A DNA stretch of 6,046 nucleotides from CAZBUK01 sp964495085 (GCA_964495085.1 CAZBUK010000144.1:1-6046), one strand, 5' to 3'; shown: positions 1 to 6,046, numbered from the stretch's first letter. A program made the numbers and translations. The notes: generated by a model not told the origin, from the letters alone.

Positions 1-1775
1 TCCGGATTATATCTGAAAGATCGGGGTACAGCGAAATATCCCGGCCTCATCCTGAGCCAAATGTTCGGATTGTTGCGAAGATCGAGTGCGTCTGCCGGGA
101 CGAAATATTCAAAGCTCGTCAATCCTATCTGGTCCGATTCGTTGACGTCGGTCTGATCGAAGTTCGGCTCGCCCGGGGTGGGGATCCCGTCGCCTTCACC
201 GGGAGCACCGGTGCCGGGGACGCCGTCCTCTCCGACGTCGTCGAGAAGAGGATTCCAGTCGCCGTCGTTATCTATACCGTCGTCGCGTCGTTCGTCGATG
301 AGCGGGTCGTCGACGCCGGCCCCCGTAAAATAATTTGCGTACGCAACCGGCCGCAATCTTCGGAAGAGTACTTCCCCCTGGGGAGAAAGTCTTATTTGTT
401 CATAATGGAGCTGGTAATTTTCATCGACCAATCCATTGAGGTTGTCGTCGAATCCGTTATTCGCGGTCTCGACGAGCGATTTCCCATGATAGATCGCGTA
501 CGGCCTTCCGAGCGAAAAAACCGTAACGGTATCGGTATCGCTCTGCAGCAACGTATCCAGGTGAACGACATCCCGCCGGTACCAGAGTTGATTGACCTGG
601 TACAAATCCGACCATACCCGTTCTTCGGTGATAAGCACGATTCTATTATCGGGGAAATTAACGTTGGGTCCCGGCTGTGTCCGGTGGAGGGTGCGCGGGA
701 AATTTCGTTGTTCGACGGGGCCGGTGCCGAAATCGTCCGCCGTGAATACCGGGCTGCCCGGCTGTACGCTGTTGCCATCGTTGTCGATTCCATCGAACGG
801 ATTACCGGGACTTTCGAGAAAAGCGTAACCTACGATTCCGACCGGACCGACCCATCTCGGATTCGCTCTCGGCTCGCGGAATTGAAAATTCCAGCTATAG
901 GTAATGTCCTCTTCAATATCGAAGAAGGACACATCGTCCTCCCAATCTCCCGAGACGCTTTGACCGCCGCCGACCCACGTACCGATCAGAATTCCGAAAA
1001 CCGTCCTGCGATAATCGGTCGTTCCCTCGTTCATGATATCGTACAGCCAGAAGATGTTGTCTTCGGCGAGAAGATTCGCCCACTGCAATCCCCGCACTCT
1101 TACGTTCAACCCCATTCCCCTCCTGTTCGGATTGAGCGAGTCGGGAGTAAATCCATGATTCACGAACAACTCGCGATCGGGTTGATCGCTGAACCAGAAA
1201 TAGCTTTCCTGATCCGCCTGGATGATGCCGCGTCCGAAATATCCGTTCCATTCCGCGTTCCCGGCGGAATCGATCCATGTCGGCTGGTCGGGCCAGTTAT
1301 GCGGCCAGGTCTCGGGCTGATGGCTCATTGCCACACCTTTGCCGGGTTCGTTGAGGAGCTGATTGAAAAAACCGGGGATCGGTTCGAACGTCCATGGAGC
1401 GCCGCCCCCCGGCGGGGCGGGGAGACCCGGACCCGGACGGTTTACCGGGGTAACCACGACATGCTGAACCGTATCGACGATACCACCGTCTTTCGGGATC
1501 AGAACTTCCGCGCCGACAATGATGCTCACGTCGCCGACATACCCGTCGTAATCATGCCGCCAGGCTCCCATCGGTCCCTGATCGGAAGGCTGGGCGACGA
1601 CTCCCCAGTTCCCGAAGACCGTTCTTACTTGGTTGCCTCTGTGCACACCGACGCGGCGGTGAATCCGGTCGGCGGTACTTCCGTCCACTTCGCGCGGAGG
1701 TTGGGCGACGACCGGCTGCTGACCGAGCATATCGAAGATGAAGAGCAGCGCCGCGCATATACAAAGATGTCTCAT
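1..1775 (-). CDS. Secreted protein with Asp-rich calcium-binding-like motifs, 3' end outside window
   Basis: The frame is open from the ATG at 1775 to the window edge (591 whole codons), so the C-terminus is missing. The start is fixed by an AAAGGAG ribosome binding site seven bases upstream and by a signal peptide: a hydrophobic run LCICAALLFIF at residues 4-14 and a likely cut after VVA at residue 24. The mature part is rich in Trp, Tyr and Phe. It carries acidic segments FDGIDNDGN (about 325), FDDNLNGLVDE (about 443) and DDGIDNDGDWN (about 496), the last followed by a Gly/Pro/Asp-rich stretch with GEGDGIPTPGEP and ESDQIGLTSF up to about 556. These DxDNDGD runs resemble calcium loops of thrombospondin type 3 or dockerin type; that is inference from pattern. 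I recall similar uncharacterised proteins in FCB candidate phyla, where a C-terminal type IX secretion signal is common, but that end is not visible here. No enzyme motif is recognised. Being third in a LacI/TonB-receptor operon suggests a surface or secreted role in substrate capture. Confidence 0.88.
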   Translation of the reverse strand, partial: MRHLCICAALLFIFDMLGQQPVVAQPPREVDGSTADRIHRRVGVHRGNQVRTVFGNWGVVAQPSDQGPMGAWRHDYDGYVGDVSIIVGAEVLIPKDGGIVDTVQHVVVTPVNRPGPGLPAPPGGGAPWTFEPIPGFFNQLLNEPGKGVAMSHQPETWPHNWPDQPTWIDSAGNAEWNGYFGRGIIQADQESYFWFSDQPDRELFVNHGFTPDSLNPNRRGMGLNVRVRGLQWANLLAEDNIFWLYDIMNEGTTDYRRTVFGILIGTWVGGGQSVSGDWEDDVSFFDIEEDITYSWNFQFREPRANPRWVGPVGIVGYAFLESPGNPFDGIDNDGNSVQPGSPVFTADDFGTGPVEQRNFPRTLHRTQPGPNVNFPDNRIVLITEERVWSDLYQVNQLWYRRDVVHLDTLLQSDTDTVTVFSLGRPYAIYHGKSLVETANNGFDDNLNGLVDENYQLHYEQIRLSPQGEVLFRRLRPVAYANYFTGAGVDDPLIDERRDDGIDNDGDWNPLLDDVGEDGVPGTGAPGEGDGIPTPGEPNFDQTDVNESDQIGLTSFEYFVPADALDLRNNPNIWLRMRPGYFAVPRSFRYNP

Positions 1776-1782
1776 GAGAACT

Positions 1783-1790
1783 CTCCTTTA
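1783..1790 (-). promoter_or_regulatory. Ribosome binding site of the secreted-protein gene, overlapping the receptor stop codon
   Basis: Read on the minus strand this is TAAAGGAG. The first three bases are the stop codon of the TonB-dependent receptor, and AAAGGAG is a near-ideal Shine-Dalgarno sequence seven bases before the ATG at 1775. Ribosomes ending the receptor would finish on top of this site, which favours translational coupling. Confidence 0.8.
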
Positions 1791-4568
1791 GAAACCGATA
1801 GTCAAACCGATCTCGATCCGTCTCGGCTCCGAATAATAGGTCGGATTCTGATAATATTCGGCAATAGTATTGATAACCTGCGTCGGATTGGTATTTCGGG
1901 CTATAATCTCGTCGATCGTAAAATCCGCACGCCCGGAATCGTTGTATACATTCACCTGGTTCCGGATATCGAACAGATTGATGATCCTTGCCCACGCGGA
2001 TATCCGCATGAATTTCAAATTGAAATCCTTATAGAGATTCATATCGAGGTTAAAGAAAGTCGGCCTTCGTTCGCTGTTCAGCAGCAACCGGGCGATATTA
2101 TCCGTCTGCCGCGGCGTGAAGGGCAATCCCGAGCCGTATCGCATAATAACGCTTCCTCCCCATGCCCCCTTTGAAGCGTAGGTCATCGTTACGTTAAATG
2201 TGTGCGTCTGATCCCAATTGAGCGGGATAAGCTGCTCCTCGGGCTGAATTCCGCCGAGCAGAAAGTTCCGTATTGCCGCGGGCTCCGATGCATTTCCCTT
2301 TGCAATCTGATAGGTATAGTCGACGGTTCCCGCAATACCTCCGATAAATTGCCGGTTGACCCGGATGATGACGCCCCGCACGAAGCCGAAGTCGCTGTTG
2401 ACATACTGACTGTACTTCCCGGATCCTCCGAACAACGTGATCTCGTCCGCCCTGGTTCCGGCCAGGTTGCGTATGTCGCGGAAGTAACCGGTGATCTCGA
2501 CGGCTATTCCGTGCATCACCTCCTGTTGAAGTCCGATTTCTCCGCTGATTGTCTGTTCGGGCTTCAGATCCGAATTCCCGACCAACCCCACGTTTCCCGT
2601 TCCGGTTCCGACCTTAAAGTCGGGATTCTGATAGAGAAATTCGAAATTCGGGATCTGGAAGAAGTGACCGTATGAAAAATGCAGCTTGCCTCTGTCGGTA
2701 ATCGGGAAGGCGACGCCGAGGCGCGGACTGAATTGCCATTTCGGCGATGCATCTTTATACCAGTATTGGTTTCTGACTTCGAACGGATCGGCGGCATGGA
2801 TGGGGTTGAGCGGTTCGAAAATGTTCGGATCGTTGATCGTGGAAGTTCCATGTACCGTCTGGTCGTTCAGGATTTTTCCGTCCGGATGAAAGTAATCGAA
2901 CCTGACGCCGATGTTGACGACCATATCCTCGAATTCCATCTTGTCCTGGATATACCAGGATAATTCGATCGGGTTCCTGACATAGGTATTTCGCGCCGGA
3001 GTCGCGGGAGAGGGGATCACTGTTTTTATGAAGGGATTCCCGTCATCGATCGGATCCCTCCTGAAGTCGTCGAGGTCGAGTATCAGATTTATATCGTTGA
3101 AGAATAACTTGTGATATCTGAATTCCACTCCCGTTTTTATCTGATGCGATCGGGTGACCTGTGAAGTCACGTCCATCTTGCCGACATAGCTGCCCGTATT
3201 CCGATTGAAGTGTTGCAGTTTCATCCCTCCCGTTTTGAAGCTGAAGGACGGCTGCTGGTTGACGAGCTGTTCATGGACGTACCTCGGATCCGCGGGATCC
3301 TTATATACGTAGTGCCTGTAGTCCTTATAAAAATAAGAGAACCCCAGCGTATAGAAAGTTTTATTGGAGAGCGTATGGTTGACATTGCCGATAAATGTAT
3401 ATCCGGTACGATACCGGTTGAGATCGCCGTCCGGATTGTACAGGTATGCAAAATCGAAATCCTTATACCATACCTTGTCGTATATAAAACTGCCGCTGAG
3501 TCTGAGCGTGGGGCTTGCTCTGAGGGTGAGCTTCGCCTGTGCGTAATTCTTTTCGGAAGGATTCATCGAGACATACGAGCTGTCTCCGAGCCCGACGAGG
3601 GGATTGACGGAGATGATCCAGTCCTCCTGGCTGACGGGTCTGTTGTTGGTTATATTCGACGGGTTGAAGATACGTCTTCCATACTGCCATCCGTTGAAGT
3701 AAACGTGCCGGACGTAGGTATCGAAGAAGAGTTTATCCCGGACGACCGGACCGCTGAACGTTCCTTCGATGTTTCTGATATTTCGTGGATTGGGATTCGT
3801 CAGGCCCCGGAAGATTCCGTCGTCCCTGCTCGCATAGTCCCCGAGGTAGGAGGTGACGCTCCCCTTAAGCTGATTGGTTCCATCGCGGGTTACGATATTG
3901 ACGACCCCGGACATAGCCTGTCCGTACTCTGCGTTGAATGCGCCGCTGACGAGTTGCATCTCCTGGATTGTTTGTGGCCCTACCTCCACAACGAGTCCTC
4001 CGTCGAATACGTCGGTTATCGGCATGCCGTCGATCCAGTAGGCGACTTCTCCCGAGCGGCCTCCCCGGAGATGGCCGTCGACGAAGCCCGCCTGGAGATT
4101 GAGCACTTGTGTAAATTCCGTAACCGGAAGCGCCTGAATCATCTCGCCGGTCACTATCGCGGTAGTCGCTGTGAGATCACGCTGCACGGCAGGCCGTTCT
4201 GCGATGACCACTACATCCTCGCCAAGATCGAGCACCGTTTCCGGCAATTCGAATCTGAGTTCTGTCGTGAGGTCGATGCTCACCCTCACGTCCTGCATGA
4301 CGACCGTCTGGTAACCGATCGCGGAGGCGCGTACGGTATAGGTTCCGGGGCGGACGTTCATCATGAGGAATCTTCCGTCCAGGTCGGCCGCCGCGCCGAC
4401 GGTCGTCCCTTCGATGAGGACGTTTGTGCCGGGAACCGGCTGTCGCGTCTGCTGGTTGAGAACCCGCCCCTCGATTTTTCCGACCTGACCGAAGAGCTGC
4501 GTCGAAGCTACAGTAAGGACGCCTGCGATTGATAAGAGATGAAGGAATGTACGCATCCGAAACCTCAT
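1788..4568 (-). CDS. TonB-dependent outer-membrane receptor with carboxypeptidase-regulatory-like N-terminal domain
   Basis: This 926-residue protein is a TonB-energised outer-membrane channel importing a ligand into the periplasm. A signal peptide spans residues 1-28 (MRFRMRTFLHLLSIAG... with a likely cut near LFGQ). Residues 30-110 form a CarboxypepD_reg-like beta-sandwich (KIEGRVLNQQTRQPVPGTNV, DLDGRFLMMNVRPGTYTV, AIGYQ). A TonB-box-like strand DVVVIAERP lies at 118-126, followed by a plug to about 230 with RGGRSGEVAYWIDGMP, AFNAEYGQAMSGVVNIVTRDG-type signatures. The rest is a beta barrel rich in alternating aromatic residues, ending in IEIGLTIGF with the terminal Phe typical of outer-membrane proteins. 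The frame is open back to an ATG at 4601, but the ATG at 4568 is chosen because AAGGAG lies four bases upstream and the signal peptide then begins at once. It sits 19 bases after the lacI-type gene. The domain order resembles SusC-like and related receptors, but no SusD partner is visible. The ligand is unknown; a sugar is inferred from the repressor. Confidence 0.94.
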   Translation of the reverse strand: MRFRMRTFLHLLSIAGVLTVASTQLFGQVGKIEGRVLNQQTRQPVPGTNVLIEGTTVGAAADLDGRFLMMNVRPGTYTVRASAIGYQTVVMQDVRVSIDLTTELRFELPETVLDLGEDVVVIAERPAVQRDLTATTAIVTGEMIQALPVTEFTQVLNLQAGFVDGHLRGGRSGEVAYWIDGMPITDVFDGGLVVEVGPQTIQEMQLVSGAFNAEYGQAMSGVVNIVTRDGTNQLKGSVTSYLGDYASRDDGIFRGLTNPNPRNIRNIEGTFSGPVVRDKLFFDTYVRHVYFNGWQYGRRIFNPSNITNNRPVSQEDWIISVNPLVGLGDSSYVSMNPSEKNYAQAKLTLRASPTLRLSGSFIYDKVWYKDFDFAYLYNPDGDLNRYRTGYTFIGNVNHTLSNKTFYTLGFSYFYKDYRHYVYKDPADPRYVHEQLVNQQPSFSFKTGGMKLQHFNRNTGSYVGKMDVTSQVTRSHQIKTGVEFRYHKLFFNDINLILDLDDFRRDPIDDGNPFIKTVIPSPATPARNTYVRNPIELSWYIQDKMEFEDMVVNIGVRFDYFHPDGKILNDQTVHGTSTINDPNIFEPLNPIHAADPFEVRNQYWYKDASPKWQFSPRLGVAFPITDRGKLHFSYGHFFQIPNFEFLYQNPDFKVGTGTGNVGLVGNSDLKPEQTISGEIGLQQEVMHGIAVEITGYFRDIRNLAGTRADEITLFGGSGKYSQYVNSDFGFVRGVIIRVNRQFIGGIAGTVDYTYQIAKGNASEPAAIRNFLLGGIQPEEQLIPLNWDQTHTFNVTMTYASKGAWGGSVIMRYGSGLPFTPRQTDNIARLLLNSERRPTFFNLDMNLYKDFNLKFMRISAWARIINLFDIRNQVNVYNDSGRADFTIDEIIARNTNPTQVINTIAEYYQNPTYYSEPRRIEIGLTIGF

Positions 4569-4572
4569 AGAT

Positions 4573-4578
4573 CTCCTT
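4573..4578 (-). promoter_or_regulatory. Ribosome binding site of the TonB-dependent receptor (decides its start)
   Basis: The minus strand reads AAGGAG four bases before the ATG at 4568. The alternative in-frame ATG at 4601 would place this site inside the coding region and overlap the repressor gene by 14 bases. A later ATG at 4556 is too far away. The start at 4568 is therefore preferred. Confidence 0.8.
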
Positions 4579-4587
4579 ACGCGTTTG

Positions 4588-5625
4588 TTAATCCACAACA
4601 ATTGCTTTCTTTTGGAATCCGCACGTTTCCCTGATGATCAGCTTCGGTGTAAATGCCGTATGGGTAACCGATCCGCCTCTGTTCGACATCCGGTCGAGCA
4701 TTCTGCCGACTGCAAGAACGCCCATCTCGTACATCGGCTGGCTGACGGTGGTCATGCCGAAATGTTTCGCGAGCTCGATATCGTCATAGCCGACGACGGC
4801 GATATCGTCGGGAACTGACAGTTCGTGATCCCTTAAAGCGCTGATCGCGCCGATCGCCTGGACGTCGCTCGATACGAAGACCGCGGTCGGTCTCAGCTCT
4901 CCAAGCTCCAGCATCTCCACCATCGATATATATCCCGCTTCCCTGCTGAAGCCGTCGTACTTCATGATCCTGCTCCATTTGACGTATTTATTGTCGGTCG
5001 GCAGTCCGCATTCCATGAGAGCGGTCCGGTAGCCCTCGTACCGCTGCTGCGCCGGCGGCGAGATCGGGTTGGCGTTTATCATGCCTATCCTCGTATGTCC
5101 GAGCGAGATGAGATGCTTCGTAGCGGCATACGCGCCCGCCTTATTGTCGACGGTGATCGAATCGAAATCGGAATGATAACCGTCGACGAGCATGATCGGT
5201 TGATTGATATGCTTGAACTTGAGCGCGAAATTTTCCGGAAGGCGGAGTGAGAACAGCATGATACCGTCGGCTCTTCCCTTTTGAGCCGCGCGGAGGAGAT
5301 ACGTCTCGAATTGCTCCGGATTGTTTTCATTCAAACCGTACAACATGAGATCGTAGCCGAGCGAGTGAATTTTATCCTGTATACCCTGGAGCACTTCTAT
5401 GAAGAAATAGTTCGTGAAGAACGGGATGATGGCTGCGAGCGTATTGGATTTTCTTCTGGCAAGACCCTGTGCGTAGGCATGCGGCTGGTAGTTGAGGTCG
5501 TGTGCAACTTTCAGAACCCGTTCGCGTGTCTTCGGGGAGACATTCGGATGATTGTTTAATACGCGTGAAACGGTTCCAACGCCAACCTGTGCTTTATCCG
5601 CGATATCGTATATAGTAACCGGCAT
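4588..5625 (-). CDS. LacI/GalR-family transcriptional repressor
   Basis: This 345-residue protein has the full length and layout of the LacI family and acts in the cytoplasm as an effector-sensing DNA-binding dimer or tetramer. The helix-turn-helix is at residues 3-25 (TIYDIADKAQVGVGTVSRVL), with V16 and G17 in the base-reading positions of the recognition helix. The hinge helix follows at about 45-60 (NYQPHAYAQGLARRKS), with L55 as the probable minor-groove leucine. The periplasmic-binding-like core starts at TLAAIIPFF (62-70). It includes VDGYHSDFDSITVDN (147-161), SLGHTRIGMI (174-183), VFVSSDVQAIGA (249-260) and VPDDIAVVGYDDIELA (271-286), the usual effector-pocket and hinge signatures. 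The ATG at 5625 starts immediately at the helix-turn-helix, which fits the family, but it has no clear Shine-Dalgarno sequence, only an A-rich leader. A palindromic operator 45 bases upstream suggests autoregulation. The effector is likely a sugar or sugar derivative; which one cannot be read from the sequence. Confidence 0.96.
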   Translation of the reverse strand: MPVTIYDIADKAQVGVGTVSRVLNNHPNVSPKTRERVLKVAHDLNYQPHAYAQGLARRKSNTLAAIIPFFTNYFFIEVLQGIQDKIHSLGYDLMLYGLNENNPEQFETYLLRAAQKGRADGIMLFSLRLPENFALKFKHINQPIMLVDGYHSDFDSITVDNKAGAYAATKHLISLGHTRIGMINANPISPPAQQRYEGYRTALMECGLPTDNKYVKWSRIMKYDGFSREAGYISMVEMLELGELRPTAVFVSSDVQAIGAISALRDHELSVPDDIAVVGYDDIELAKHFGMTTVSQPMYEMGVLAVGRMLDRMSNRGGSVTHTAFTPKLIIRETCGFQKKAIVVD

Positions 5626-5669
5626 TTTTTGGACTTGTTGGTATATGAATGAAAATGTACCGGCGATTG

Positions 5670-5687
5670 ATTGGAAGTGCTTCCAAT
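5670..5687. promoter_or_regulatory. Probable LacI-family operator (18-bp palindrome)
   Basis: ATTGGAAG and CTTCCAAT form perfect 8-bp inverted arms around a central TG. Short, even-length, near-continuous palindromes with a GC-type centre are characteristic of LacI/GalR-family operators; here the centre is asymmetric. It lies 45 bases upstream of the repressor start and overlaps the candidate -10 element and likely transcription start, so a bound repressor would block RNA polymerase. Assignment to the adjacent repressor is inferred from position and symmetry. Confidence 0.82.
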
Positions 5688-5713
5688 ATGAATTAAAAAA
5701 TTTTAAAAGTCAA
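5685..5713 (-). promoter_or_regulatory. Candidate sigma-70-type promoter for the three-gene operon
   Basis: On the minus strand TTGACT (5713-5708) matches five of six bases of the -35 consensus. After a 17-base AT-rich spacer, CATATT (5690-5685) matches four of six bases of the -10 consensus. Transcription would begin near 5678, inside the palindrome, giving a leader of about 50 bases. If the host uses Bacteroidetes-type promoters (TTTG plus TAnnTTTG), TACATTTT at 5660-5653 is a partial alternative, but no well-spaced upstream TTG accompanies it. Confidence 0.55.
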
Positions 5714-5732
5714 GCTCTCCGGTTGATCATCA

Positions 5733-5749
5733 CAGGGTTCCATACCCTG
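5733..5749. other. Small hairpin upstream of the promoter
   Basis: CAGGGT and ACCCTG form a 6-bp perfect stem around a TCCAT loop, about 20 bases upstream of the candidate -35 element. It has no T-tract on either strand that would make it a convincing terminator, and it does not resemble the operator at 5670-5687. It could be a second regulator site or chance. Confidence 0.3.
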
Positions 5750-5831
5750 AAATCGAAAATACCGTCTCACTCGCTAAAAAACCCGATTTCTGTAAATCCA
5801 TGGATCATTATATCCCAGGGCGACACTCTCA

Positions 5832-5923
5832 CGAGACCGTAAACGGTCTCGCTATCGTAAAACCACAAGCCCCCTGAATGGGGGCTTGTAGCCGTTCGAT
5901 AGCGTGACGGTTTACCGTCACGC
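5832..5923. repeat. Three-hairpin palindromic repeat, copy 1
   Basis: The 92-bp unit contains three perfect stems. Hairpin 1 (5832-5851) has CGAGACCG and CGGTCTCG around TAAA. Hairpin 2 (5865-5889) has ACAAGCCCCC and GGGGGCTTGT around TGAAT. Hairpin 3 (5902-5923) has GCGTGACGG and CCGTCACGC around TTTA. An outer stem, GCTATCG (5851-5857) with CGATAGC (5897-5903), encloses hairpin 2. The whole unit is itself an imperfect palindrome about the hairpin 2 loop: 34 of 43 positions match between the arms, and the differences inside hairpins 1 and 3 occur as base-pair swaps. The architecture recalls REP/BIME-type intergenic elements, but I do not recognise the family. Confidence 0.85.
5858..5889 (-). 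terminator. Possible weak intrinsic terminator inside repeat copy 1
   Basis: Read on the minus strand, a GC-rich 10-bp stem (ACAAGCCCCC, loop ATTCA, GGGGGCTTGT) is followed by GGTTTTA. Four T residues starting two bases after the stem make a poor but possible terminator for a gene lying to the right of the window. The same arrangement, with a weaker stem, recurs in copy 2 at 5983-6014. Because the stem is part of a larger repeat, termination may be incidental. Confidence 0.28.
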
Positions 5924-5956
5924 GATACAGAGATTGCAATTCCGTTTCATAACTTT

Positions 5957-6046
5957 CGAGACCGTAAACGGTCTCGCTATCGTAAAACCACAAGCCCCCT
6001 GAAATGGGGCTCGTAACTGGCGGGTAGCGTGATGGTTTACTATTAT
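5957..6046. repeat. Three-hairpin palindromic repeat, copy 2 (runs off the window)
   Basis: The first 47 bases (5957-6003) are identical to copy 1 (5832-5878). The following 43 bases align without gaps but with 14 differences. Hairpin 1 is unchanged. Hairpin 2 is weakened: AGCCCC/GGGGCT remains, with an outer A-C mismatch. Hairpin 3 (6027 to the edge) is GCGTGATGG, TTTA, CTATTAT; all seven visible pairs form if G-U pairs are allowed on the plus-strand RNA. The last two bases of the unit lie beyond the window. Confidence 0.82.

Larger units (their letters stand above)
5626..6046. other. Non-coding region upstream of the operon
   Basis: No convincing gene lies here. The half nearest the repressor gene holds the leader, operator, promoter and a small hairpin. 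The stretch 5750-5831 shows nothing firm beyond a 10-bp palindrome ATCCATGGAT at 5796-5805. From 5832 to the window end lie two copies of a structured repeat separated by a 33-bp spacer (5924-5956) with no recognisable signal except the short palindrome ATTGCAAT at 5933-5940. The gene to the right of the window is unknown, so it is unclear whether the repeats lie between divergent or co-directional genes. Confidence 0.8.

Noticed and set aside
396..2174. 592-codon open frame on the plus strand
   Set aside because: It runs opposite two well-supported minus-strand genes, begins inside one and crosses into the other, has no ribosome binding site or recognisable domain, and its product is an Arg/Ile/Glu-rich mirror of the opposite codons.
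3210..4532. 440-codon open frame on the plus strand
   Set aside because: It lies wholly opposite the TonB-dependent receptor, whose domains are unmistakable. The product shows no recognisable motif, so it is an antisense shadow of codon bias.
4569..4601. Upstream ATG extending the receptor by 11 residues
   Set aside because: It would overlap the repressor gene, lacks its own ribosome binding site, and would put extra residues (MLWINKRVRRS) before an otherwise normal signal peptide.
5552..5842. 96-codon open frame on the plus strand
   Set aside because: It begins inside the repressor gene, spans the operator and promoter region, and its sequence has no family resemblance or start signal.
5832..6046. 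CRISPR array
   Set aside because: There are only two units, each about 92 bp with three hairpins, at a 125-bp period and diverging in one half. This is far outside the repeat and spacer sizes of CRISPR.
5832..6046. Integron attC sites
   Set aside because: The palindromes are suggestive, but conserved GTTRRRY/RYYYAAC core pairs are not evident in the right places, and the 33-bp spacer holds no cassette gene.
5832..6046. Insertion sequence or transposon ends
   Set aside because: No transposase reading frame and no target-site duplication are visible around either copy. A non-autonomous element moved by a distant transposase remains possible but is unsupported here.

Overview
The window looks like a piece of a Gram-negative bacterium of the Fibrobacterota-Chlorobiota-Bacteroidota (FCB) superphylum or a related candidate lineage (Ignavibacteria-, Calditrichota-, KSB1- or Marinimicrobia-like). 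The clues are a 926-residue TonB-dependent receptor with an N-terminal carboxypeptidase-regulatory-like domain, and a large secreted protein carrying Asp-rich 'DGIDNDGD' segments of a kind I associate with those groups. Strong AAGGAG-type ribosome binding sites on the two downstream genes argue against a typical member of the class Bacteroidia. The assignment to this group is inference.

Layout, reading the minus strand from right to left. (1) 5626-6046 is non-coding. Its far end holds two copies, 125 bp apart, of a roughly 92-bp element built of three hairpins. Nearer the gene lie a small hairpin, a candidate promoter, and an 18-bp palindrome that looks like a LacI-family operator. (2) 5625-4588 encodes a complete LacI/GalR-family repressor. 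(3) 4568-1788 encodes the TonB-dependent outer-membrane receptor, starting 20 bases after the repressor's stop codon. (4) 1775-1 encodes a secreted protein with acidic, probably calcium-binding motifs. Its start lies 12 bases beyond the receptor stop, and its 3' end is outside the window.

The three genes are co-directional with gaps of 19 and 12 bases and no terminator between them, so they probably form one operon read from the promoter at about 5685-5713. The palindrome overlaps the -10 element, so the repressor most likely controls itself and the whole operon. The simplest model is a substrate-inducible uptake locus, probably for a sugar or glycan. The repressor would sense the imported compound or a product of it, the receptor would bring it across the outer membrane, and the secreted protein may act at the surface. 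No SusD-like lipoprotein or glycoside hydrolase is visible, so the substrate is unknown.

The least ordinary part is the hairpin repeat at 5832-6046. Its small stems differ from one another by paired, compensatory changes, which suggests that the folded structure has been selected. Long open frames on the plus strand opposite the receptor and the secreted-protein gene are shadows.
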